DNA from: Gemmata palustris
Lineage (GTDB): Bacteria > Planctomycetota > Planctomycetia > Gemmatales > Gemmataceae
Direction of reading: 5' to 3'
DNA: 64,000 nucleotides
Assembly (NCBI RefSeq): GCF_017939745.1
Contig: NZ_JAGKQQ010000001.1
Coordinates: forward strand, 2,542,001 to 2,606,000
Shown: positions 1 through 6,513 of the stretch, piece by piece
Numbering within the stretch: the stretch's first letter is position 1
How the letters are laid out: every line of letters begins with the position of its first letter
Made by a program: the position numbers and the translations under genes
Notes under the pieces: generated by a model
What the model was told of the DNA's origin: nothing
The model's input: the letters and a program-made list of their open reading frames with translations, nothing else
Databases searched by the model: none

Positions 1-1
1 G

Positions 2-1165
2 CAGAACCCGTTCGATGAGTCGCTGTTGCTGCCGCTCCAACAGTCCGCCGGGCGCGACACGCCCGAAGCGATCATGATGTGGAACCCGCCGTGGTCGCTC
101 CCCGCGGTGCTGCCGCTCGGTCTGTTGCCCGCGCGCGAAGCTCAACTGCTGTGGCTCCTCGTTCACCTCATCGTCACCGGCTTCTGTGCGGACCGGGCGT
201 GGCTCCTGCTCGGTGGGGCGCGCGAGCGGCGGTGGATCGGCTGGGCGGTCGCGTTCACGTTCATGCCGACCGTGTTCGCCCTTTCTATCGGGCAAATCAG
301 CATGTTCCTCGTGCTCGGTGCGGTGCTGTTCCTCGAATGCGAGCGCCGGGCCGTCAAAAACCGCTCGTGGGAATACTGCGCGGGCGCGGCGACCGTACTC
401 GTGGCGATAAAACCGCATCTCGCGTACCTGTTGTGGGCCGGTATCGTGGTGGACGCAGTCGTTCGCGGCCGGTGGCGCGTGCTCGCGGGCGGCGCGGTGA
501 TGGGGCTGGCATGTGCCCTGCTCCCGCTGGCATTTAACCCGCAGGTGTGGCACCAGTACGCGGACGCGATGGGGAACCGCCCGCCGGCTCAGTGGATCTC
601 GCCCACGCTCGGTTCGGTGCTGCGAATGGCGTTCGGAGAACAGCTTTTCCGACTTCAGTTCGTTTCCGTCGGAATCGGAGTGATTTGGTTCGTATGGTAC
701 CGGTGGGCAAAACGGAACACATGGGACTGGACGGAGCAGCTCCCGCTGCTGCTGCTCGTGTCGTTCGTCACCGCGCCGTATGGCGCGTGGCCGTTCGACA
801 TGGTATTGTTGCTCCCGGCAGTATTCGCGATGGTGATTGGGGAGAACCTACCCCCAGCCCCCCTCCCTGAAGGGAAGGGGGACCGAACTTCCGCGCTCAA
901 GTGTTACCTCCCCAACCACAGAGGTGCACGCGCCGGCTCCCCCTTCACTTCAGGGAGGGGGGCTGGGGGGGTAGGTTCTCCCCCAATCCTTGCTGGTCTT
1001 CTCGCCGTGAATTTGGGTTGCCTCGTGATAAACCTGCTCCAACTCGGCTCGTTCTGGTTCCTGTGGGTGTCGCCCGCCGTGCTTCTCCTGTATGTGGTTC
1101 ACACGCAGCGCCCCCACGAAGCGCGAGCCAATCTCGCACCCCGAACCGCCGCGGTGACGGCATGA
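2..1165 (+). CDS. GT87/DUF2029-like integral membrane glycosyltransferase, 5' end outside window
   Basis: The reading frame is open back to the window edge, so the N-terminus is missing. The visible part has many hydrophobic segments (for example LLWLLVHLIVTGF and LPLLLLVSFVTAPYGAWPF) and the MMWNPPW motif, which is common in polyprenol-phosphate-sugar-dependent mannosyltransferases of the DUF2029/GT87 group. The likely role is sugar transfer at the cytoplasmic membrane; donor and acceptor cannot be read from the sequence. About 47 residues near the C-terminus are encoded by a GC-rich inverted repeat inserted in frame between two membrane segments. The stop codon overlaps the start of the next gene as ATGA, so the two are probably translationally coupled. 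Family assignment is by motif only. Confidence 0.75.
   Translation, partial: QNPFDESLLLPLQQSAGRDTPEAIMMWNPPWSLPAVLPLGLLPAREAQLLWLLVHLIVTGFCADRAWLLLGGARERRWIGWAVAFTFMPTVFALSIGQISMFLVLGAVLFLECERRAVKNRSWEYCAGAATVLVAIKPHLAYLLWAGIVVDAVVRGRWRVLAGGAVMGLACALLPLAFNPQVWHQYADAMGNRPPAQWISPTLGSVLRMAFGEQLFRLQFVSVGIGVIWFVWYRWAKRNTWDWTEQLPLLLLVSFVTAPYGAWPFDMVLLLPAVFAMVIGENLPPAPLPEGKGDRTSALKCYLPNHRGARAGSPFTSGRGAGGVGSPPILAGLLAVNLGCLVINLLQLGSFWFLWVSPAVLLLYVVHTQRPHEARANLAPRTAAVTA
841..981. repeat. GC-rich inverted-repeat element inserted in frame in the GT87-like gene
   Basis: The arms 841-884 and 935-981 are near-perfect reverse complements of over 40 bases with a spacer of about 50 bases. The arms start with GGAGAACCTACCCCC and contain CTCCCTGAAG. 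The element keeps the host frame open and encodes a Pro/Gly-rich peptide (APLPEGKGD and so on). Positions 936-957 match 22-base stretches at 47633-47654 and 56558-56579 with one difference. Confidence 0.85.
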
Positions 1166-2685
1166 AGTTCCCGCGCTGGCTCGGACCGGGTGCGGTCGCG
1201 TTCCTTCTCATCTGGTTGATTCTGCTCGGGGCCGGGCGCTCGGCGTTCTTCCGAGACCCCGGCACGTTCTGGCACACCACAACCGGAGAACTCGTCCTCA
1301 AAGAGGGCTTCATTCGCGCGGACCCGTACACGTTCACGTTCGGCGGTCAGTGGTGGGTGCCGTACCAGTGGCTCGGCGAAGTCGGCATGGCGCTGGCGCA
1401 CCGGGCGGGCGGTTTCGATACGCAGTTACTCGCCGCGGTCACGCTGATCGCCGCGGTGTTCGCGTGGCTCACCGTAAGGCTGCTGCGCACCGGGTTACAC
1501 CCGATCGTCGTGTACGTCACCATTGCACTGGCTCTGGCCGCGGCCGGCTCGCACTTCCACGTCCGCCCGCACCTGTTCACGCTCGCGTGTATGACGGTGG
1601 TCGCGCTCGCGCTCGCGGACGCCGACGTCGCCCGTCCGCGGCTCAAGCGCCTCTTCTGGCTCATTCCCGTGTGCGTCGTTTGGACGAACGTCCACGGCGG
1701 CGTGCTAGGCGGCATCGGCACACTCTGCATCGCGTTCGCGGGCTGGTTGGTCTTCTGGAAGCTGAAGCGCCCGTCGCCGATACGATCCTGGCGCGACGTC
1801 GGGTTGCTCGCTCTCGTCGCGTGCGGGTGCGGGCTCAGCGTGCTCGCGAGTCCTTACGGGGTGGACATGGTGAGGACGTGGCACGTCATCATGGACGCGC
1901 CCGAACTGCGTGACATCATCTCCGAGCACCGGCCGCTCGATGTGAAGGCCCCTTATGCGTGGCCCGTGCTCGCGCTCGCTGCGGTGTATCTGCTCGTACT
2001 GTACGGCGTGAAGCGCATCGCGATTCGAGTGACGTGGTTGCTCCCGCTCGTGTGGCTGGCACTCGCGTTCAGTCGGTGCCGACACGTATCGCTCTTTGCG
2101 GTCGTTACGATCGTCGCCATCACTGCGATGTGGAAGCACACGCGCTGGGCGCTGTGGCTCGCGGCGTACCGCCCGGATCTGTACCAGCCCGGCAGCGCAG
2201 AATCGCGCCCGTGGTGGGCACATATGTGGCTACCGGCAGCGGTGGTGGGCACGGCCCTCGCCCTACAAGTCACACACACACCACTGCCGCTCATCGGTTC
2301 CGGGTGGGCCACACACGACCCGGCCGCTTGGCCGGTGGACGTGTTAGATGTGCTCAAGGAACACGAGCCGAAGCCGGGTGAACCGAACCACTTATTCAAC
2401 GGCGGGTACATTGATGGCGGCTTCGTAATTTATCACGCGCCGGGTTACAAAGTGTTCGTTGACGACCGCTGTGAATTGATGGGTGGCCCGTGGCTCGTGA
2501 AGTTTGATGAGAAATCAAGAACCCCGGGCACCGCGATCGATGATTGGCAGGAAGAGTACGGGCGCTTCGACTTCGCCCTCACGCGGACCGACACTCCGTT
2601 CGACGAGTGGTTCGCCAAATCACCGGCGTGGGAGGTCGTGAAAGTCACCCCAACCGCTACCTTCTACAAGCGCCGCGCGCCCTGA
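1162..2685 (+). CDS. Polytopic membrane protein with C-terminal soluble domain, function unknown
   Basis: This is a 507-residue protein with about ten predicted membrane segments over its first 400 residues, followed by a soluble stretch of about 120 residues containing FNGGYIDGGFVIYHAPGYKV and FVDDRCELMGG. The start is the ATG that overlaps the stop of the upstream gene (ATGA), which also gives an N-terminal hydrophobic helix directly. The architecture (many helices, then an extramembrane tail) resembles uncharacterised membrane proteins found beside glycosyltransferases in planctomycetes. Coupling to the GT87-like gene suggests a joint role in envelope glycan or lipid-linked sugar metabolism, but that is inference. 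I do not recognise a named family. Confidence 0.8.
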   Translation: MKFPRWLGPGAVAFLLIWLILLGAGRSAFFRDPGTFWHTTTGELVLKEGFIRADPYTFTFGGQWWVPYQWLGEVGMALAHRAGGFDTQLLAAVTLIAAVFAWLTVRLLRTGLHPIVVYVTIALALAAAGSHFHVRPHLFTLACMTVVALALADADVARPRLKRLFWLIPVCVVWTNVHGGVLGGIGTLCIAFAGWLVFWKLKRPSPIRSWRDVGLLALVACGCGLSVLASPYGVDMVRTWHVIMDAPELRDIISEHRPLDVKAPYAWPVLALAAVYLLVLYGVKRIAIRVTWLLPLVWLALAFSRCRHVSLFAVVTIVAITAMWKHTRWALWLAAYRPDLYQPGSAESRPWWAHMWLPAAVVGTALALQVTHTPLPLIGSGWATHDPAAWPVDVLDVLKEHEPKPGEPNHLFNGGYIDGGFVIYHAPGYKVFVDDRCELMGGPWLVKFDEKSRTPGTAIDDWQEEYGRFDFALTRTDTPFDEWFAKSPAWEVVKVTPTATFYKRRAP

Positions 2686-2780
2686 CCGCGACACAACCGC
2701 TCTTTCATGCCCCCGCGCGCAGTGGTACGTTGGTTCTCGCGGCGAATTTCACAGCGCGAACCGTAGCGAGGGGCACCAAC

Positions 2781-3446
2781 TTGAACCACTTGCGCCAGAA
2801 ATTCGGCACCGCTCACGTGCGCCCGTTCACCCAGCGCCCCGGCAACGCAGCGCTCCCGCTCGCGTTGCACTCACGCGCGGAACCGGTGGAACAAGCCGCG
2901 CATGATCCGCACGCACGCGACGGGAAGCTCGCCCGACTCGAAGCGGTACTCATGATCGCCGATGAACCGCTGCCCGCGCGCAAACTCGCGGACGTGGCCG
3001 GACTCGCGGACACCGCCGAAGCCCGCACACTCATCGCGCGCTTACAGGCCCTTTACGACAGTGATGGGTCCGCGTTCCAGGTCGAAGAGATCGCGGGCGG
3101 TTATCAACTACTCACGCGAACGCAGTATCACACGTGGTTGGCGCGATTAAAACGCACCGGGCACGAATTACGACTCACGCCCGCTACGATCGAAACACTG
3201 GCCGTAATCGCTTACAGGCAGCCTATCATGCGCGCGGAAGTGGAGAAGGTGCGCGGCGTCGCGTGCGGCGAAGTGGTGCGTCAATTGATGGAAAAAGGAT
3301 TGGTGCGCGTCGCCGGGCGGCACGATTCGCTGGGGCGCCCACAGGTATACGGCACGACCAAAAAATTCCTCCAGGCGTTCGGTCTCAACACGCTCAAAGA
3401 CCTGCCCGAAGTAGAATCGCTCCGTCTCAGCGGTCAACCGACGTGA
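2781..3446 (+). CDS. scpB: SMC-ScpA-ScpB complex subunit ScpB
   Basis: ScpB is a dimeric winged-helix subunit of the bacterial condensin SMC-ScpAB, which compacts and segregates chromosomes. The sequence has the typical opening helix LARLEAVLMIADEPL, then a first winged helix, then the conserved core LTPATIETLAVIAYRQPI followed by EVEKVRGV and GRPQVYGTTKKFL. The total of about 221 residues fits the family (180-250). The start chosen is TTG at 2781, preceded by a GAGGGG-type ribosome binding site. The ATG at 2952 would cut into the first conserved helix. The roughly 50-residue N-terminal leader is unusual and the exact start is uncertain. ScpA is not in this window. Confidence 0.9.
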   Translation: MNHLRQKFGTAHVRPFTQRPGNAALPLALHSRAEPVEQAAHDPHARDGKLARLEAVLMIADEPLPARKLADVAGLADTAEARTLIARLQALYDSDGSAFQVEEIAGGYQLLTRTQYHTWLARLKRTGHELRLTPATIETLAVIAYRQPIMRAEVEKVRGVACGEVVRQLMEKGLVRVAGRHDSLGRPQVYGTTKKFLQAFGLNTLKDLPEVESLRLSGQPT

Positions 3447-3521
3447 GCTATCAGTCAATACGCCAATCACCATTGTGAACAAACGAGGCGCCGGCCAGCC
3501 GTTCGGCTATATACTAACGGC

Positions 3522-4538
3522 ATGAACCGCCGCCAATTCATCGCCGCGTCGTCATTCGCCGGGTTATCCACGCTCAGTGGATGCTCGGGGCCGGATTACG
3601 ACGTCGAACTCCTCAACGTCTCCTACGACCCGACGCGCGAACTGTACCGCAAGATGAACCGCCTGTTCGCGGACCACTACCTCGCACTCACCGGCGCGCG
3701 CGTCCGCGTGCGGCAATCGCACGGCGGGTCCGGGAGCCAGGCGCGGTCCGTGATCGACGGCATCCCGGCCGATGTGGTCACGCTCGCGATGTGGGCCGAT
3801 ATCGATAACATCCGGTCCAAGAAACTGATCGCGAACGGCTGGGAGGAGCGCTTGCCGGACCGCTCACTGCCGTACCACTCGACCATCGTGTTCGTGGTGC
3901 GGAAGGGGAACCCGTTCGGAATCAAGGACTGGGAGGATCTGCTCCAACCGAACCTGAAGGTCATCACCGCGAACCCGAAAACCGGGGGCGGCGCGAAGCT
4001 GAACCTGCTCGGCGCGTGGATCGCAATGCGCGCCGCAAAGAGATCGGCGAAGGACGCGCGGGACTTCATCACCGAGATGTACCGGCGCGTCCCGGTACTC
4101 GATACGGGCGCACGCGGGGCCACGGTCACGTTCGCGCGCAAGAACATCGGCGACGTTCACCTGACCTGGGAAAACGAAGCGTGGTTGGAGAAGCGCGAGC
4201 TCAAGGACGCGGTGGAGATCGTGTACCCGAAGGTGAGCGTTCGAGCCGAACCGCACGTCGCGCTGGTGGACGCGAACGCCGACCGCAAGGGCACCCGGGC
4301 CGCAGCCGAAGAGTACCTCAAGTTCCTCTACACGCCTGCTGCGCAGGAGCTGATCGCCGAAACCTTCTTCCGCCCCGGGCACCCGGAAGTCGCGAAGAAG
4401 AACGAGAGCCGGTTCCCGCCGATCAAGCTGTTCCGCGCGACCGACCCGTTAATGGAACTGGGCGACTGGACCAAGATCCAAACCGACTTCTTCTCCGAGG
4501 GCGGGATCTTCGATCAAATCTATCAGTCCGGTCGTTAA
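3522..4538 (+). CDS. Sulfate/thiosulfate ABC transporter substrate-binding lipoprotein
   Basis: This is a 338-residue periplasmic solute-binding protein of the Sbp/CysP type. The N-terminus is a lipoprotein signal peptide with lipobox LSGC (Cys21), after an NRRQFIAASS stretch that may use the Tat route. Family hallmarks are LLNVSYDPTREL near the N-terminus, the SHGGSGSQARSV ligand-loop region and NPKTGGGAKLNLLGAWIA. Sbp/CysP proteins bind sulfate or thiosulfate and deliver it to a CysTWA permease. No permease or ATPase gene follows here: the next gene is a small unrelated protein. The receptor must therefore use a transporter encoded elsewhere or have another role. Confidence 0.88.
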   Translation: MNRRQFIAASSFAGLSTLSGCSGPDYDVELLNVSYDPTRELYRKMNRLFADHYLALTGARVRVRQSHGGSGSQARSVIDGIPADVVTLAMWADIDNIRSKKLIANGWEERLPDRSLPYHSTIVFVVRKGNPFGIKDWEDLLQPNLKVITANPKTGGGAKLNLLGAWIAMRAAKRSAKDARDFITEMYRRVPVLDTGARGATVTFARKNIGDVHLTWENEAWLEKRELKDAVEIVYPKVSVRAEPHVALVDANADRKGTRAAAEEYLKFLYTPAAQELIAETFFRPGHPEVAKKNESRFPPIKLFRATDPLMELGDWTKIQTDFFSEGGIFDQIYQSGR

Positions 4539-4682
4539 CGGCCGTTCGTGATGTGTGCCCGCATCACGATTCGTGAAAAAACTACACATCCGTCTTCACA
4601 TCGCGCATACTAAATACTACATCAAGTTCGTTGAGATGTAATCATCTCGAACACCACCACACATTTTCACCGGAGCACCACC

Positions 4683-5003
4683 GTGGCGAAGGCCAAACAA
4701 GAGGGGAAGACCACCCAGAAGGCGATGGTCCAGGCCGCGCTCGACGACAAGGGCTGGAAGGTCGGTCCGCAAGAGTTGCAGGCGTTCATCAAGGAACAGT
4801 ACGACACCGAACTCGCGACCAACATCATCTCGAACTACAAGTCGGTAATCAAGCGCGAGACCGGCAAGGGCGGGGCCAAAACCGGCGCCCGTAAGAGCGG
4901 CGGGGCACAGTTCTCGGACCTCCAGGCCGTTCAGAGCCTCGTGAACCGCCTCGGCGCCGACCAGGTCAAGAAGCTCGTGGACGTCGCCGAAATGTTCGCG
5001 TGA
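4683..5003 (+). CDS. Small conserved basic protein, function unknown
   Basis: This is a 106-residue lysine/alanine-rich protein. Residues 1-55 suggest a compact helical domain (QKAMVQAALDDKGW, then GPQELQAFIKEQY and NIISNYKSVIKRE), followed by a flexible basic linker (TGKGGAKTGARKSGG) and a C-terminal amphipathic helix (LQAVQSLVNRLGADQVKKLV). The first domain looks like a helix-turn-helix or winged-helix fold, and with the basic linker this would fit a DNA- or RNA-binding protein. That is inference. It starts with ATG after a CACCGGAGCACCACC leader containing a GGAG site. It lies directly upstream of the tRNA-Leu gene, with the tRNA promoter in the gap. I do not recognise a named family. Confidence 0.75.
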   Translation: MAKAKQEGKTTQKAMVQAALDDKGWKVGPQELQAFIKEQYDTELATNIISNYKSVIKRETGKGGAKTGARKSGGAQFSDLQAVQSLVNRLGADQVKKLVDVAEMFA

Positions 5004-5011
5004 CACTCGCC

Positions 5012-5040
5012 TTGTCAGCGGCGCGGCCGTCTGCAATGAT
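5012..5040 (+). promoter_or_regulatory. Probable sigma70-type promoter of the tRNA-Leu gene
   Basis: TTGTCA (5012-5017, five of six matches to TTGACA) is separated by 17 bases from AATGAT (5035-5040, four of six matches to TATAAT). Transcription would start about 6-8 bases later, a few bases before the mature tRNA 5' end. Spacing and position support the call; the -10 box is weak. Confidence 0.4.
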
Positions 5041-5051
5041 TGGGCCGTTCC

Positions 5052-5384
5052 GGGTGAGTGGTGGAATGGCAGACACAGGGGACTTAAAAAGAAATTGAGC
5101 CACGGGAGGGGAAACCGCCCGTGGGATGCTGTCAAATTCGGTGGAGCCCCTGCTCCGGCGAGGTAACACCGAGCTAAGTTTGTTCTTCACACGTGTCGCG
5201 CCCCGTTGGTACGCGAAGAACAAGAAAGTGTAGAGACTAGACGGCAGCGACCTACGGCGGGCGCCCACGGTCAAGGTATAGTCCAGACCACGAACCCGAA
5301 TACGAACGGGGCGGCGAAAGCCGAAGTGGTACGAAAATCCCCCGTTCCGTGAGGAGCATGCGGGTTCGAGTCCCGCCTCACCCA
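5052..5384 (+). tRNA. tRNA-Leu(UAA) interrupted by a group I intron
   Basis: Exon 1 is 5052-5085 and exon 2 is 5334-5384, giving an 85-nt tRNA after splicing. The acceptor stem GGGTGAG (5052-5058) pairs with CTCACCC (5377-5383), followed by discriminator A. The D-stem is GTG/CAC. The anticodon stem GGGGA (5078-5082) pairs with TCCCC (5338-5342). The anticodon loop is C-U-[U-A-A]-A-A, with the intron after U34. A long class II variable arm (GTTCCGTGAGGAGC) is present, as expected for leucine. The T-arm is GCGGG/CCCGC with loop TTCGAGT. CCA is not encoded. A strong terminator follows 22 bases downstream. Confidence 0.95.
5086..5333 (+). ncRNA. Group I self-splicing intron (IC3-like) in the tRNA-Leu(UAA) anticodon loop
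   Basis: This is a 248-nt intron between U34 and A35. The upstream exon ends in U and the intron ends in G (5333), as group I splicing requires. A P2-like stem is seen at CCACGGG (5100-5106)/CCCGTGG (5118-5124). The P7 core pairs GACTA (5235-5239) with TAGTC (5279-5283), within the conserved strings AGACTAGACGG and AAGGTATAGTCC. A P9 hairpin has a GAAA tetraloop (CGGC GAAA GCCG, 5312-5323). The stretch GATGCTGTCAAATTCGG and the P7 strings closely resemble the small IC3 introns of cyanobacterial tRNA-Leu and Azoarcus tRNA-Ile as I remember them. There is no open reading frame for a homing endonuclease. Confidence 0.93.
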
Positions 5385-5406
5385 CTGAAGTACACGGCTA
5401 CAGTAC

Positions 5407-5434
5407 ACGGCGGGCGCGTCCCGCCGTTTGTTTT
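5407..5434 (+). terminator. Rho-independent terminator of tRNA-Leu
   Basis: An 8-bp perfect stem ACGGCGGG/CCCGCCGT with a 5-nt loop is followed by TTGTTTT. It lies 22 bases after the tRNA 3' end. Confidence 0.85.
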
Positions 5435-5525
5435 GAGAGTACGTTGTCTCATTACGCTCCACAATTCAAACTCATTCGATATCAATAAACGCCCAATACC
5501 AACATTCACTTTCCCATCATTCGCA

Positions 5526-5963
5526 TCAATTGAGACCGCGCCGGTCCGGCCGAGTTCGGCGCCACAGCCACACAATTCCCGCTGCCCCAGCAACGTGAAC
5601 GGCCATCCCGAATAGATCAATTGCGAAGTGTTTGTACGCCCCGTTGGGGTCGGCATCCGGACCGTGCAACTCGAAATAAGAGCGGCGAATCACAGTTAAC
5701 GCGAGAGCCGTGAGCGCGGCCATTGTTCCGAGCAGAGTCGCGCCGTAAGCGCCGTACCGACGGGTCCGCCAGTACCGGGGAATCAGGACGAAGTGATTGA
5801 CATCAACGGCTACTGCAAAGGCCGCGACCAACGAGGCGGTAACAATGGTCGCCAGTCCCGCCGTCGGGTGAAAATCACGAGTCGTGAAGTACCAGAACAG
5901 CCCGACGCCCACCCACACCAGGTGCCGCCAGCCGATCCACCGCGTTGCACACACGGTACCCAT
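5526..5963 (-). CDS. Small integral membrane protein, function unknown
   Basis: This is a 145-residue protein with four likely membrane helices: about 14-26 (VWVGVGLFWYF), 35-58 (AGLATIVTASLVAAFAVAVDV), 74-95 (GATLLGTMAALTALALTVI) and 118-136 (DLFGMAVHVAGAAGIVWLW). It ends in a basic tail (RRTRPDRRGLN), which puts the C-terminus in the cytoplasm by the positive-inside rule. The loop between helices 3 and 4 contains HGPDADPNGAYKHFAIDL. No enzyme or transporter motif is visible. It is encoded convergently with the tRNA-Leu gene and divergently from the small gene at 6159. I do not recognise the family. Confidence 0.7.
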   Translation of the reverse strand: MGTVCATRWIGWRHLVWVGVGLFWYFTTRDFHPTAGLATIVTASLVAAFAVAVDVNHFVLIPRYWRTRRYGAYGATLLGTMAALTALALTVIRRSYFELHGPDADPNGAYKHFAIDLFGMAVHVAGAAGIVWLWRRTRPDRRGLN

Positions 5964-6158
5964 CTGTGCCTCGCATTCCGCTGCAAAACGACGACCCGCT
6001 GCCCCGCAACACCTGCTCCGGTTCCGCAGCGACCCTCTCCTACTTCGCGAAATCGACTTGCCGCTTAAAATTTTCGACCAAATACTGAACGTTGCCGGAC
6101 GAATTGCAGAGATGGGGCAACGCGGCTCGGAAGAAGAACCAACACAACGGGGTGCGGT

Positions 6159-6428
6159 ATGAGCGATGTGATTTCCGGCATGACCGGACCACAGTTGATC
6201 GGACTCGTGGCCGTGTTCGGTGGGATCGTCTGTGCGACGGTGATTGCCGTAACCGGAATCGTCGTCCCCTTCTTCACGGCAGCCCGGCGGGTCGAAGCTC
6301 TCAGCCAGTTGAAGCGGGATCTGGTTGGCGCGGGGTTTTCGGCCGAAGAAATCGAGCGAATCGTCCAGGCCGACTCACCGAGCCAACTAACAGTTTCACA
6401 GCGATCAACGGAACGCTGCCGAAGGTGA
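6159..6428 (+). CDS. Small single-pass membrane protein, function unknown
   Basis: This is an 89-residue protein with one membrane helix at about residues 10-40 (LIGLVAVFGGIVCATVIAVT, then GIVVPFF), followed by a short cytoplasmic domain AARRVEALSQLKRDLVGAGF. The segment SAEEIERIVQADS looks like a short helical protein-interaction motif. The start ATG follows a weak GGGGTGCGGT site. It is isolated from its neighbours: a divergent gene lies upstream, and a strong hairpin terminator separates it from the convergent heme dehydrogenase gene. The composition is coherent, with a clear transmembrane signature, so I take it as real. Function unknown. Confidence 0.65.
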   Translation: MSDVISGMTGPQLIGLVAVFGGIVCATVIAVTGIVVPFFTAARRVEALSQLKRDLVGAGFSAEEIERIVQADSPSQLTVSQRSTERCRR

Positions 6429-6450
6429 GCCTGAACCAACGTCATCAATG

Positions 6451-6496
6451 AAACGGGTCGGCTCCACGCCACAAGAGACGTGGGACCGACCCGTTT
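6451..6496. terminator. Bidirectional hairpin terminator between convergent genes
   Basis: The 18-position arms AAACGGGTCGG..CCACG (6451-6468) and CGTGG..CCGACCCGTTT (6479-6496) pair with one 2x2 internal mismatch and a loop of about 10 nt. The outer A-T pairs supply a short U-run in either direction. Confidence 0.8.
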
Positions 6497-6513
6497 AACC
6501 GAACCAAATCACA

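Noticed and set aside
5086-5333. Homing endonuclease coding region inside the intron
   Set aside because: The 248-nt intron is too short and has no open frame of useful length.
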